Source: Megasphaera stantonii
Lineage (GTDB): Bacteria; Bacillota; Negativicutes; Veillonellales; Megasphaeraceae
Direction: 5' to 3'
NCBI RefSeq assembly: GCF_003367905.1
Contig: NZ_CP029462.1
Location: 124,001 to 188,000 of the forward strand
DNA length: 64,000 bases
A program made the position numbers and the translations under genes. Shown in pieces: positions 37,103 to 46,402 of the stretch (its first letter is position 1; the number at the start of each line of letters is the position of its first letter). A model generated the notes under the pieces. The model made no database searches and had not been told where the DNA came from. It worked only from the letters and a program-made list of their open reading frames with translations.

Positions 37103-37150
37103 ACAAAAAGCCTGTCCTTGCCCCTATCGGCATCACGGGGAAAGACAGGC
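37103..37150 (-). terminator. Terminator of the cobalamin operon
   Basis: GCCTGTC (37110-37116) and TT pair with AA and GACAGGC (37144-37150) around one mismatch, and five T follow on the minus strand, 26 bp past cbiC. Confidence 0.78.
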
Positions 37151-37175
37151 GTTACAAACGTAAATTATTATGAAA

Positions 37176-37808
37176 TCAGGCGTCCCGCGTCAGCTTGTAC
37201 AGCAGGGCGTTGCAGATCGCCGCGGCGATGTTGCTGCCGCCCTTGCGGCCTTTGGCTGCAATATAAGGCGCCCTGCCGGCCATGATGAGCTCCTTGGCAT
37301 AGACGACGTTGACGAAGCCTACGGGAACAGCGATGACGAGCTCCGGCCGTATCTTTCCCTGCTCCATGAGCTCGTGAAGGCGGATGAGGGCCGTCGGTGC
37401 GTTGCCGACGGCGATGATGACCGGCCCCTCGAGACGGCAGGCCTTGTCCATGCAGGCAGCGGCCCGCGTCGTCCCCTTGGCCTTTGCTTCGGCAGCTACG
37501 TCGGCGTCGGCCATAAAGCAGACCTTGCGGCACCCCAGCTTGTCGAGGGCGGCCTGGCTGATGCCCGTGCAGGCCATGTTCGTATCGGTCACAATAGTAC
37601 AGCCTTGCCGCAACGCAGCCAATCCCCGCTCCACAGCGGCATCGCTGAAACGCAGCGTCCGGGCGTACTCGAAATCGGCGCTGGTATGGATAACCCGCTT
37701 AATAACGTCCTTTTCCATAGGCGGCAGGCAGATTTCTCCCAGTTCTTCTTCGATAATTTCCATGCTGCGCCGTTCGATGTCAGCCGGCAAAATATGTTCA
37801 ATCTTCAT
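37176..37808 (-). CDS. cbiC: Cobalt-precorrin-8 methylmutase
   Basis: CbiC moves a methyl group from C11 to C12 to give cobyrinate, late in corrin-ring building. The 210-residue protein has the catalytic-His region VIHTSADFEYA, the IVTDTNMACTGI motif, then AVGNAPTAL and the PVGFVNV block. The start is ATG 37808, overlapping the cbiA end by 11 bases; an open frame upstream has no site. It is the last gene of the operon before the terminator. Confidence 0.94.
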   Translation of the reverse strand: MKIEHILPADIERRSMEIIEEELGEICLPPMEKDVIKRVIHTSADFEYARTLRFSDAAVERGLAALRQGCTIVTDTNMACTGISQAALDKLGCRKVCFMADADVAAEAKAKGTTRAAACMDKACRLEGPVIIAVGNAPTALIRLHELMEQGKIRPELVIAVPVGFVNVVYAKELIMAGRAPYIAAKGRKGGSNIAAAICNALLYKLTRDA

Positions 37809-39186
37809 GATGGCGTTCCTCCCTGTACGTACGGCATGCGGCGACGAACCGGCGGGCCCAGTCCGGATTGCTCCAGAAATGAATGTGCGGATACGCCGCG
37901 ACAATGCGGCCTTCGCTGCGCCCGCAGGGCCACGACCGCCTTCCCGACGCCTTTCGGGCCGTAAAGGCAGCGCCGTTGTCCGTGCTGTCGGAATAATGAA
38001 ATTCGTGGGCGCAGATGGTATCGCCGCGGCGGCAGAGCATTGTATCCTCTTCGGCCGTCAGCGTGACGTAGCCGAATCGGGTCAGGTGATCCGTCATCTT
38101 CGAACTTCCCGGCAGGACGCCGCACCAGGAAACGGATTGCTCTCCTGCGGAAAATTCTTCCAACAGGTACATAAAGCCGCCGCACTCAGCAACGCAGGGC
38201 ATGCCATCTGACAAAGCCCGTTTTAAACTGCCCTTCATCGCGGCGTTGGCTGCTAAGGCTTCTGCGTAGAGCTCCGGATAGCCGCCGCCGAGGTACACGC
38301 CTTCGCAGTCAGGCAGCCTTTCGTCGTGGAGGGGACTAAAATATACCAGCTCCGCTCCCAGCTGCTTCAGCAAGGTCAGACTGTCTTCATAATAAAAGCA
38401 GAAGGCTTCGTCCCGAGCGACAGCGATCCGGGCAGGTCCTGCCGGCTTCAGTACAGGCTCTTCGTACGGCAAAGGCCGGGCTGACCGGGCCAGGGACAGG
38501 AGAGCAGCCACGTCGACAGACTGCATTACCTGCTCGGCCAGTGCGTCTATTTTACTTCGGAAATCTTTAATCTCCCCGGCTGTGACCAATCCTAAATGGC
38601 GGCTGGCAAAGGCGCAGCCGGCCATGTCGGGAAAACAGCCGAAGGCGGTCAATCCTGTTTCTTTTTCCCACACATCCTTAAAATACGCGTACACGCCGGG
38701 CTTAATGCGATTGACGATAAACCCGGCAATCCGGCTATCCCTGCGGAAAGCCGCCGTCCCTTTAATTTGAGCCGCCAGGGACAGGCCTGCGCCGGAGCCG
38801 TCGATGACGAGGACGACGGGCGTATTCGTGACCTTAGCCAAATCATAAGCGCTGGCCTCGCTCGTCGTGCCGACGCCGTCGTAATAGCCCATGGCGCCTT
38901 CCAATACGGCGATATCTGCGCCGTCGCTGCCTGACGCCAGCAAGTAACGGGCCGTTGCTGTCCCCTGCTCGCCTCTTCCGAATAAAAACAAATCCAGATT
39001 ATGAGACGCCGTCTGGAGAACGCGGCTGTGAAATAAGGGGTCGATGTAATCGGGGCCGCTCTTAAAAGCTGCCGCCGTCAATCCCATCTTCTGCAGGGCC
39101 CGCAGAAGCGCGCAGACGATGGTCGTTTTGCCGCCGCCGCTTTTAGGGGCGGCAATCATCAGCCGCGGCGTCCTCGTCTCCTTCAT
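37798..39186 (-). CDS. cbiA: Cobyrinate a,c-diamide synthase
   Basis: CbiA amidates carboxylates a and c of cobyrinate with glutamine and ATP. The 462-residue protein begins with a P-loop (APKSGGGKTTIVCALL). The C-terminal type I glutamine amidotransferase half has YLGGGYPELYA, the nucleophile Cys in CVAECGGFMYL and the His in CAHEFHYSD. It overlaps cbiC and the upstream cbiET by a few bases. Length is as expected. Confidence 0.95.
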   Translation of the reverse strand: MKETRTPRLMIAAPKSGGGKTTIVCALLRALQKMGLTAAAFKSGPDYIDPLFHSRVLQTASHNLDLFLFGRGEQGTATARYLLASGSDGADIAVLEGAMGYYDGVGTTSEASAYDLAKVTNTPVVLVIDGSGAGLSLAAQIKGTAAFRRDSRIAGFIVNRIKPGVYAYFKDVWEKETGLTAFGCFPDMAGCAFASRHLGLVTAGEIKDFRSKIDALAEQVMQSVDVAALLSLARSARPLPYEEPVLKPAGPARIAVARDEAFCFYYEDSLTLLKQLGAELVYFSPLHDERLPDCEGVYLGGGYPELYAEALAANAAMKGSLKRALSDGMPCVAECGGFMYLLEEFSAGEQSVSWCGVLPGSSKMTDHLTRFGYVTLTAEEDTMLCRRGDTICAHEFHYSDSTDNGAAFTARKASGRRSWPCGRSEGRIVAAYPHIHFWSNPDWARRFVAACRTYREERHHED

Positions 39187-40397
39187 AGGCGTCCCTCCTT
39201 CGGCAGCGCCGTCAGGATATAGACGGGATTTTGCCCCGTCATCATGTGGTACGGGCCGACGCGCCGGCTCTCGGCTGCGCTGAGCTGCGTAATATCCAGC
39301 GTATACCGTTTCTTTTCTTTATAATAAGCCGTAATATCAGCCAGCGTCTCGATGGTAATAGCCGTCATGACGATGCGGCAGGCCGCGTTTTTTCCGTATA
39401 TGCCGTCCAGGATATCCGTCATCTTTCCCTTCGTGCCGCCGATAAAGGCGCAGTCCGGCGCTGGAATAGGCTCCATCGTTTCGGCGGCGTCGCCCGGGAC
39501 GATGGAAACGTTTTCCACGGCGAAGCGGCGGCAGTTTTCCTGCACCAGGGATAAGGCCTCTTCGTCGATTTCAAAGGCGAATACATGTCCAAAAGGAGTC
39601 TGGCGAGCCAGCTCGACCGTGCAGGACCCCGTACCGGATCCGATATCGTACACGCAGTCGCCGGCCTGCGGCGCCAGATGGGAAATGGCGACAGCCCGGA
39701 CAGAACGCTTGGTCATAGGTGCGCCGCTGCGGACAAAGGCGTCGTCGGGCAGGCCGTGGACAGGCGTCGTCGTCGGCAAGGGATGATCGTTGTATATCAT
39801 CATGACGGCCAGGCCGCCAATATCCTGCGCCGCCATCTCTTCCGCCGTGCCGGACAGAATTTGCTCGTCTTCATAGGATAAATTCTGTCCAACATCGACG
39901 CGGACATGGCCTAAGCCGGCCTGGCACAGCTCCCGGCAAATCAGAGATACGGTATCGCTGCCGCCGGTCAGGCAGAATACCTTATGATGGCCGTATACGG
40001 CGGCGGCGACAGACTCCCGGCGGCCGTGCCGGCTGACGCAGTACGCATCGTGCCATGGCGTCCGCACTTTAGCGGCAAAATACGCGAGGCTGCTGATACC
40101 CGGGCAGGATATGACCGTACAGCCCGGAATGTCCGTCAGCAGCCGTCCTAAACTAAAAAAGCCGACGTCGCCGGACACGACGACGGCCGCCGGCCCGTCT
40201 CCGTCTTCCATAGACGCTAAGACGCGCCGTATTTCCGACGGTTTATACGTTGAAATGATTTTCTTTCCCAGGGAAGAAAAGGCCTCGGTCATCCGCCTGT
40301 CGCCCAAGATAACCTGGCTTTCTTCGACAGCCCGTTTTCCCTGTATCGTCAAAAAATCAGGATGTCCCGGCCCCATGCCGACGATATACACCTTCAT
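39183..40397 (-). CDS. cbiET: Fused cobalt-precorrin-7 C5/C15 methyltransferase-decarboxylase
   Basis: The 404-residue protein is a CbiE-CbiT fusion (CobL type) that methylates C5 and C15 and removes the C12 acetate carboxyl. The CbiE part (1-190) shows VGMGPGHPDFLTIQGKRAV and SCPGISSLAYFAAK. The CbiT part (210-404) has the class I SAM motif VYDIGSGTGSCTVELA and the IGGTKGKM stretch. It overlaps both neighbours by four bases, so translation is coupled. Confidence 0.94.
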   Translation of the reverse strand: MKVYIVGMGPGHPDFLTIQGKRAVEESQVILGDRRMTEAFSSLGKKIISTYKPSEIRRVLASMEDGDGPAAVVVSGDVGFFSLGRLLTDIPGCTVISCPGISSLAYFAAKVRTPWHDAYCVSRHGRRESVAAAVYGHHKVFCLTGGSDTVSLICRELCQAGLGHVRVDVGQNLSYEDEQILSGTAEEMAAQDIGGLAVMMIYNDHPLPTTTPVHGLPDDAFVRSGAPMTKRSVRAVAISHLAPQAGDCVYDIGSGTGSCTVELARQTPFGHVFAFEIDEEALSLVQENCRRFAVENVSIVPGDAAETMEPIPAPDCAFIGGTKGKMTDILDGIYGKNAACRIVMTAITIETLADITAYYKEKKRYTLDITQLSAAESRRVGPYHMMTGQNPVYILTALPKEGRL

Positions 40398-41158
40398 GCC
40401 ATTTCCTCCTCACAAGCTGCCTGCCGCAGCCGTTTTGTTGCGTCTTCCAGTGAACTTCCCCTTTCCGCCGTCCGCTTCACGACGATAAGGACTGCGCCGG
40501 CTCGACGGGCTCCCTCTTCTTTTTCGCCATAGCCTCCGGCCTGCCCTGAGTCCTTGGTAACGACATAGGACGCCCGGGTCTGGGCAAACATAGCGGCGTT
40601 CAGGTCAGCCGAAAAGGGTCCCTGCATGCAGATAATATGGGCCGGGTTATAGCCCAGATTCAGCGTCCGCTCCAGAGATGACGGCAGGGGCAGAATGCGC
40701 AGATACATGCGCTCCCTGTAATCGGGAACGGCGGCAAAGATATCCAAATCCTTGCTGCCTGTCGTCAGGAATATCCTTCCCGTCGTATGGCTCAGCATGT
40801 CCGCTGCCTCTTCCATCGAGTCGACTGTGACGACGCCGCCGTGCTCCGTACAGGGCCGGACGACGCGGCAATAAGGAACCCTCCCTTCCCGGCAGGCTGC
40901 CTGTATGTTTTCCGTCGCCGCCGCGGCGTAGGGATGGGTCGCGTCGACGGCCAGCCGTATATGATACTCGCGCAGAAAGGCAATCATAGCCTGCCGGTCC
41001 ATGCGCCGCCGGACAATGCGGATATGATCCGCCTTCGGCAGCAGGGCTGCGCCGTAGTCCGTTGCGACGGACACGTATACCGTCAGGGGCAGCCCCGCCG
41101 CGTATTCCGCCAGCAGCCGACCTTCCGTCGTGCCGCCGGCAATCCAGACGGCCGTCAC
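40394..41158 (-). CDS. cbiJ: Cobalt-precorrin-6A reductase
   Basis: CbiJ reduces one double bond of cobalt-precorrin-6A with NADPH. The 254-residue protein starts VWIAGGTTEGRLLAEYA, then RLAVDATHPYAAAATENIQ and FLTTGSKDLDIF, all family blocks. VVTKDSGQAGGYGEKEEGA marks the C-terminal part. It overlaps cbiH and cbiET. Confidence 0.94.
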   Translation of the reverse strand: MTAVWIAGGTTEGRLLAEYAAGLPLTVYVSVATDYGAALLPKADHIRIVRRRMDRQAMIAFLREYHIRLAVDATHPYAAAATENIQAACREGRVPYCRVVRPCTEHGGVVTVDSMEEAADMLSHTTGRIFLTTGSKDLDIFAAVPDYRERMYLRILPLPSSLERTLNLGYNPAHIICMQGPFSADLNAAMFAQTRASYVVTKDSGQAGGYGEKEEGARRAGAVLIVVKRTAERGSSLEDATKRLRQAACEEEMA

Positions 41159-41886
41159 AGGACGTACCCGCGCGGCGTCACCATCTTCTCCTTCAGCACT
41201 TTGGTCTGGCTGTTGCCGATAAAGACAGTGGAAAACATATCCAGCACCATGTCCTGCAGCTGTGTCAGCGTCGTGATTTCCGCCGTCTCGCCGTCGCGGC
41301 CGATATGGCGGACGATGCCGGCCGGCGTATTTCCCGGCCGATAAGGCAGGATAATCTGACAGGCCTTGCGCAGGTAGCCGGCCCGTTTTTTGCTGGCCGG
41401 ATTGTACAGGACGATGACGAAATCGCCTTCAGCGGCGCAGCGCAGGCGCTTTTCGATGACTTCCCAGGGCGTAAGCAGGTCGCTGAGGGAAATGAGGCAG
41501 ACATCGTGAGTCAAAGGTGCGCCCAGCAGAGCTGCCCCCGAGCAGGCCGCCGTCACGCCGGCCACGACGACGACGTCGATGTCATCGCAGTCCGCCGCCA
41601 CTTCGTGCATGATGCCGGCCATGCCGTACACGCCGGCGTCACCGCTGGAAACGAGGGCCACCGTCTTGCCTTCGCGGGCCTTGTCTATGACCAAGCGGCA
41701 GCGGTCGGCTTCCTTCGTCATCCCCGTATCTAACAGCTCTTTATGAGAGTACTCTTCTTTTATCAGTCCAATATACGTAGTGTATCCAATAATGCAGTCG
41801 CAGCGGTCCAGCACCTGACGAGCCTCGGCCGTCATGCCAGCAGGGCCGCCCGGCCCGATACCGACGACATACACCGTATGCTTCAT
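41155..41886 (-). CDS. cbiH: Cobalt-precorrin-3 C17-methyltransferase
   Basis: CbiH methylates C17 and drives ring contraction in the anaerobic cobalamin route. The 243-residue protein shows the tetrapyrrole-methylase start YVVGIGPGGPAGMTAEA, then ALVSSGDAGVYGMAGI and VVVAGVTAACSGAALLGAPL. The FVIVLYNPASKKR block is typical of CbiH/CobJ. Overlapping start and stop codons tie it to cbiG and cbiJ. Confidence 0.94.
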   Translation of the reverse strand: MKHTVYVVGIGPGGPAGMTAEARQVLDRCDCIIGYTTYIGLIKEEYSHKELLDTGMTKEADRCRLVIDKAREGKTVALVSSGDAGVYGMAGIMHEVAADCDDIDVVVVAGVTAACSGAALLGAPLTHDVCLISLSDLLTPWEVIEKRLRCAAEGDFVIVLYNPASKKRAGYLRKACQIILPYRPGNTPAGIVRHIGRDGETAEITTLTQLQDMVLDMFSTVFIGNSQTKVLKEKMVTPRGYVL

Positions 41887-42947
41887 ACCTTGTCCTCCTT
41901 CTTGCCGAACTGGACGACGTATTCTTCGCAGGCAATGGCTACAGTTACGCCGTCGCGGCCCGATTTTTCCAGCAGCAGCCGGCCGCCATGGCTGGATAAG
42001 ACGGCAGCCCGTTCGCAGACGTTATCCGTACCGACGACGCGCCGCACAAAGCCTGACGAAATAAATTTTCCCGGTGCGTCGTTGAGCTGCCGCGCCGTAT
42101 AGTAGCGCACCGGCAGATGGCGTGCCCGGGCAAATTCCGTAATACCTACTTCGTCCTTCTTTATATCAATCGTGCTGACATCGGCTACGGCATCCCAGCT
42201 CAGGTGGAGCTGTTCCATATCCTCGCCGACGCGGCGGGCGATGAAATCGGCGCTCGCGCCGCGGCGGCAGCCTACACCGATGTGCAGGATCGGCGGGCGG
42301 GCTACGACGGTCACGGCGAAGGGATGGCATTCGTCCTTTACCGTAACAGCTAGACCTGCCGGGCCCTGTTCGGCCTGCACCAGACTGGCCGGCACGTCGC
42401 CGCCTAAGGGAAAGTCGCTGTACAAGCCAGCCTGTCCCCGTTCGAGAAGAGCCGCGGCGAAGGCCTTGGCGTCGGTCAGAGACGACAAGCGCAGTCCCTG
42501 CACTGCCGCCCATTCGTCGACGGCAAAGAGATTGTTGACGTCCGTCGCCGTCGTGATGACGGCATGGCCGCCTAATCCCTTCGCCAGATACCGGGCGATG
42601 TTGTTCGCCCCGCCGATATGGCCGGACAGCAGGGGAACAACGTATTCCCCTTTTTCGTCGACGACCAGCACGGCCGGATCCTTCTCCTTGCCCCGCAGCT
42701 GCGGAGCGACAGAGCGCACGGCGATGCCTGCCGCGCCGACGAAGACGAGGGCCTCGGCGTTGCGGAAAGCCAGGCGGACGCTTTCGGCTACATTCAGTGG
42801 AAAGGGCCGCAGCACGGCCGGGTTCATAGGAATAAATTTATTCATCGTTTCATGGGTTACGATGAATCCCAATTCAGATAATACGGGGCCGATGCGCAAG
42901 CTCAGCGCCGTCCCCGCGGCGGTAAATGAAAAAACGACTGCTTCCAT
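41883..42947 (-). CDS. cbiG: Cobalt-precorrin-5A hydrolase
   Basis: CbiG opens the delta-lactone and releases acetaldehyde, a step found only in the anaerobic pathway. The 354-residue protein has the N-terminal LVFVGAAGIAVRSVAPQL-like segment (AEALVFVGAAGIAVRSVAP), VPLLSGHIGGANNIARYLA, and the C-terminal CbiG domain with IGVGCRRGASADF. Its presence with CbiD and CbiF shows that corrin synthesis here is the oxygen-independent, early-cobalt route. Confidence 0.94.
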   Translation of the reverse strand: MEAVVFSFTAAGTALSLRIGPVLSELGFIVTHETMNKFIPMNPAVLRPFPLNVAESVRLAFRNAEALVFVGAAGIAVRSVAPQLRGKEKDPAVLVVDEKGEYVVPLLSGHIGGANNIARYLAKGLGGHAVITTATDVNNLFAVDEWAAVQGLRLSSLTDAKAFAAALLERGQAGLYSDFPLGGDVPASLVQAEQGPAGLAVTVKDECHPFAVTVVARPPILHIGVGCRRGASADFIARRVGEDMEQLHLSWDAVADVSTIDIKKDEVGITEFARARHLPVRYYTARQLNDAPGKFISSGFVRRVVGTDNVCERAAVLSSHGGRLLLEKSGRDGVTVAIACEEYVVQFGKKEDKV

Positions 42948-42995
42948 ACCAATCTGCCTCCTCGTACGGGCATACCTTGCCGTATCCGGGCCGCC

Positions 42996-43754
42996 TTATT
43001 TCCTCTTTCCTTGGCGATACCCGTGGGTAAACGCAGGATCATATAATAAGCTTCTGTCATAGGCGCTGCCGAGAAACTCGCCGACGAGGATGAGGGCCGT
43101 CTTGTCGATGCCCTGTGTTTTGGCCGTCTCGGCCAGCGTACTGACAGTGCAGCGGCAGACCCGTTCTTCCGGCCACGACGCCTTGTAGACGATCGCTGCC
43201 GGCGTCTGTCCGTCGTATCCGCCTTTCTGCAGCTCCTCCTGCAGTCCTTCCAGCAAGCCGGCGCTGAGGAAAATGACCATCGTCGCCTGGTGGGCGGCAT
43301 AATCGGCGATTTTCTGCCGGTCCGGCACAGGCGTACGCCCTTCCATGCGCGTGATGACGACGGACTGGCTTACGCCGGGCAGGGTGTATTCGGCCTGCAG
43401 AGCCGCCGCCGCTGCACAGAAGGAGCTGACGCCGGGCACGACGTCGAAGGCGATTCCCTTCTCCGCCAGGATATCCATCTGCTCGCGGATCGCTCCGTAT
43501 ACGGACGGGTCGCCCGTATGCAGGCGGACCGTGACCTTTCCTTCCGCCTCGGCTTGTTCCATGACAGAAATGACCTCTTCCAAGGTCATAGATGCGCTGT
43601 TTTTCACGACGCATCCCTCTTTAGCATACTCCAAAAGAGCCGGATTCACCAGAGATCCGGCGTAAATAATGACATCGGCCTGTTCCAGCAGGGATTTTCC
43701 CCGCAAGGTGATCAAGTCGGGCGCGCCTGGTCCGGCGCCGACGAAATGTACCAT
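42996..43754 (-). CDS. cbiF: Cobalt-precorrin-4 C11-methyltransferase
   Basis: CbiF methylates C11. The 252-residue protein starts MVHFVGAGPGAPDLITLRG, a hallmark of the CbiF/CobM group, and has RLHTGDPSVYGAIREQMD, VVPGVSSFCAAAAAL and the PVPDRQKIADYAAH block. It is separated from cbiG by 48 bp, the widest gap in the corrin part of the operon. Confidence 0.94.
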   Translation of the reverse strand: MVHFVGAGPGAPDLITLRGKSLLEQADVIIYAGSLVNPALLEYAKEGCVVKNSASMTLEEVISVMEQAEAEGKVTVRLHTGDPSVYGAIREQMDILAEKGIAFDVVPGVSSFCAAAAALQAEYTLPGVSQSVVITRMEGRTPVPDRQKIADYAAHQATMVIFLSAGLLEGLQEELQKGGYDGQTPAAIVYKASWPEERVCRCTVSTLAETAKTQGIDKTALILVGEFLGSAYDRSLLYDPAFTHGYRQGKRK

Positions 43755-43763
43755 GGCAGCCTC

Positions 43764-44468
43764 CTATTCCTTGACCAGAACGACGGAAAAATACGGCCCG
43801 TCTTCTGCGTCCTTCAGCGACGTATATATCTTCTCCCCAGCCATGCCGCACCGCTCGACCATAGACGCGGCGTCCAGCCTGCCGGCGGCGGCCAAATCCT
43901 GTTTCAAATCAGCCAGCGGCCCCGCCGGCTTCATGACGACCTTGCTTCCGTCCATGGCCAGCAATTCCCAGCGGTCGCTCCGATTTCCGGGAATGATCGT
44001 CAGCGTTTCGTCCTTTTCGCACAAGGGCCGTCCCAATCGGGCCGCGGCGGCGCAGAAGCTGGGCACGCCGGGGATGATTTCCGTCTTGTAACCGTGTTTC
44101 TCGACGATGCGCTGGACGTACAGGCTTGACGCGTAGATCGTCGGGCAGCCCAGCGTAATGAGGGCGACGTCCCGTCCGGCCGCCAGCTTTTCTTCCAGCG
44201 CCGCCGCACCGGCTGCATGGGCTTTTGCCAGAGCAGCTTCGTCGCGGGTCATGGGAAAATCGATGTTCAATATGTCTTTTCCCTGCAAATCTACGTCGGC
44301 CATCGCGGCGACGGCCTGCAGCAGAATATCCTTAGCCGTCCCTACGCCGGCCCGTCCCTGCGGAGCGGCCAGTACCGGACAGGCTTGAATGCGTTTTAAC
44401 GCCTTGACCGTAATGAGCTCCGGGTCGCCCGGCCCGACGCCGATACAATATAAGGTTCCCTTCATCAT
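43764..44468 (-). CDS. cbiL: Cobalt-precorrin-2 C20-methyltransferase
   Basis: CbiL methylates C20 of the cobalt-containing ring, the first committed methylation after sirohydrochlorin. The 234-residue protein starts MMKGTLYCIGVGPGDPELIT. It has ALITLGCPTIYASSLYVQR and EIIPGVPSFCAAAARLG. I set the start at ATG 44468, behind GGGAGA, overlapping the cbiD stop; an open frame upstream lies inside cbiD and is a shadow. Confidence 0.93.
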   Translation of the reverse strand: MMKGTLYCIGVGPGDPELITVKALKRIQACPVLAAPQGRAGVGTAKDILLQAVAAMADVDLQGKDILNIDFPMTRDEAALAKAHAAGAAALEEKLAAGRDVALITLGCPTIYASSLYVQRIVEKHGYKTEIIPGVPSFCAAAARLGRPLCEKDETLTIIPGNRSDRWELLAMDGSKVVMKPAGPLADLKQDLAAAGRLDAASMVERCGMAGEKIYTSLKDAEDGPYFSVVLVKE

Positions 44469-45601
44469 AGTATCTCCCTTGTTGTATGATGCAGCAGCAG
44501 CTCCTTCGCCCGGCTCGTATATCCCAGGACGCCGTACGTATTGGAAAATAGGACGGCGCCGGTCTGCACTTCGCCATGAACGCGCTGCTCCATGTAATAT
44601 TCTATCTTTTGACACGTAAAGGCCATGACGGCCTCCCGCAGCCCTTCCTGCGTCAGGATGCGCATGGCTTCGTCCGTCGTCACGGCGTCGTATACGGCCC
44701 GTCCTGTCTTTCGGGACGCACCGCACAGCATAGCCGCCAGCGCCAGGAAAGACGTGCGCCCGTCGGCATAGGACGAATGCGTGTTCATAATACCTTGGGC
44801 TACCTTGACCAGCTTGCCCAGATGGCCGATGAGCAGGATGTCCTCAAAGCCGCAGTACAGGCCGTAGTCCAGAAGCTCTCCGACGTAGTTGCTGATCGTC
44901 ACCCGCTTGGACACGTCGACGCCCAGCCGGCTACGGCTGAAATCGACGCCGTAGTTTCCGAAGAAGGCCAGCACATGCCTGTCGCCGGCAGCCTTGCGGG
45001 AATCCATTTCCAGTCGTATCGTATCGACGAGAGCTTTCTCGCTCATGGGCTCGACGATGCCCGTCGTCCCTAAGATGGATAAGCCGCCGACGATGCCCAG
45101 ACGGGGATTGAAAGTCTTCTTCGCTACCTCTTCGCCGCCGGGAATGGAAATCGTCACGGCAAAGCCGCCGCCATAGCCGCAGGCTGTCCCTACATCTTCC
45201 AGAGCCTGGCAAATCATGCGGCGCGGTACGGGATTGATAGCCCATTCGCCTACAGGGCAGGCAAGGCCGGCTTTCGTCACCGTGCCGACACCCTCGCCGC
45301 CGCGAATAGCCACGCCCTGCGCCGTTAAGGCCACGTCGGCATAGACGAGCAGGCCGTTCGTGATATCCGGGTCGTCGCCGCCGTCCTTGACGACAGCGCA
45401 GCGCGCCTTGCCGGGCCGCATGGTGCTGTCTTGTATTTCCAAGGTCAGCACGACGCCCCTCGGCGTGGTAATCGATACGGCGGCTGCGGCCTCTCCCGTC
45501 AGAGCCATGCGGGCCGCCGCTTTCGCCGCCGCAGCGGCGCAGGAGCCCGTCGTATAGCCGCAGCGCAGCTTTTTGCCGCCTGTTACGGAAAATAAATCCA
45601 T
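44465..45601 (-). CDS. cbiD: Cobalt-precorrin-5B C1-methyltransferase
   Basis: CbiD methylates C1 in the anaerobic pathway. The 378-residue protein has the family N-terminus LRCGYTTGSCAAAAAKAA, then NPVPRRMI, ILGTTGIVEPMSEKALVDT and HLGKLVKVAQGIMNTHS. It is the first corrin-ring gene after the BtuFCD transport genes, 10 bp from btuD, with an AGGAGGGG site. Confidence 0.95.
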   Translation of the reverse strand: MDLFSVTGGKKLRCGYTTGSCAAAAAKAAARMALTGEAAAAVSITTPRGVVLTLEIQDSTMRPGKARCAVVKDGGDDPDITNGLLVYADVALTAQGVAIRGGEGVGTVTKAGLACPVGEWAINPVPRRMICQALEDVGTACGYGGGFAVTISIPGGEEVAKKTFNPRLGIVGGLSILGTTGIVEPMSEKALVDTIRLEMDSRKAAGDRHVLAFFGNYGVDFSRSRLGVDVSKRVTISNYVGELLDYGLYCGFEDILLIGHLGKLVKVAQGIMNTHSSYADGRTSFLALAAMLCGASRKTGRAVYDAVTTDEAMRILTQEGLREAVMAFTCQKIEYYMEQRVHGEVQTGAVLFSNTYGVLGYTSRAKELLLHHTTREIL

Positions 45602-45611
45602 AGGCCCCTCC

Positions 45612-46397
45612 TTATCGTTCCAATCCCAGGGGGATTAAAGCCCTGCGGCCGTCTGACATCTGAACCAGCTCGGCCTGTACACCGAAGACGCGGCGCATCA
45701 GATCCGGCGTCAGCACGTCGGCTGTACGTCCTGTGCAGACGATTTCTCCGTCTTTCATGACGATGGCCTGCTGCGTGTACTGCAGAGCCTGATTCATATC
45801 GTGAAGGACGACGACGATGGTCAGTCCTAATTTTTCGTTTATATGGTTCAGCAGGCGCATCATGTGCAGCTGATGGCGCATGTCCAAATACGTCGTCGGC
45901 TCATCCAAATATAAAATCGACGACCGCTGGGCCAAGAGCATGGCCAGCCAGACGCGCTGCTGCTCGCCGCCCGATAACTGCTGAACCACGGCGTCGGCCT
46001 TGTCTTCCAGCCGGACAGCATGCAGAGCCTTTTCCACATACAGTTCATCCTTCGGCGACGCCGGGCGGTAAAACGTCCGATAGGGAAACCGCCCCATGCG
46101 CGCCAATTCGCGGACCGTCATGTCGTCGGGAGCCTGATGCAACTGAGGCAATACGGCGATATGACGAGCCAGCTCCCGCCGGCTGAAGGAAGTGATGTCC
46201 CGTCCGAAAATAGTAATCGTCCCCTTGTCCGGTCGCAGCATGCGGCTCATGGTCTTGAGAAGCGTACTCTTGCCGCAGCCATTGGGCCCGACGACGGCCG
46301 TGATGCTGCCCGTTCCAATGGAAAGGGTAACATCGCGCAGGATATCCCTGCCTCCCAGGGAAAGGGACAGATGTTCTGCCGAAACGGCGTAATCCAT
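45612..46397 (-). CDS. btuD: Corrinoid/iron-type ABC transporter ATP-binding protein
   Basis: This 261-residue FecE/BtuD-type ATPase has Walker A VGPNGCGKST, signature QLSGGEQQRVWLAML, Walker B ILYLDEPTTYLDM and the switch His in VVLHDMNQAL. It pairs with the FecCD permease upstream. The cobalamin riboswitch and surrounding cbi genes point to corrinoid uptake; the symbol is inferred from context since sequence alone does not separate B12 from ferric-siderophore transporters. ATG 46397 was taken as start with GGAAG upstream. Confidence 0.88.
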   Translation of the reverse strand: MDYAVSAEHLSLSLGGRDILRDVTLSIGTGSITAVVGPNGCGKSTLLKTMSRMLRPDKGTITIFGRDITSFSRRELARHIAVLPQLHQAPDDMTVRELARMGRFPYRTFYRPASPKDELYVEKALHAVRLEDKADAVVQQLSGGEQQRVWLAMLLAQRSSILYLDEPTTYLDMRHQLHMMRLLNHINEKLGLTIVVVLHDMNQALQYTQQAIVMKDGEIVCTGRTADVLTPDLMRRVFGVQAELVQMSDGRRALIPLGLER

Positions 46398-46402
46398 GGC
46401 TG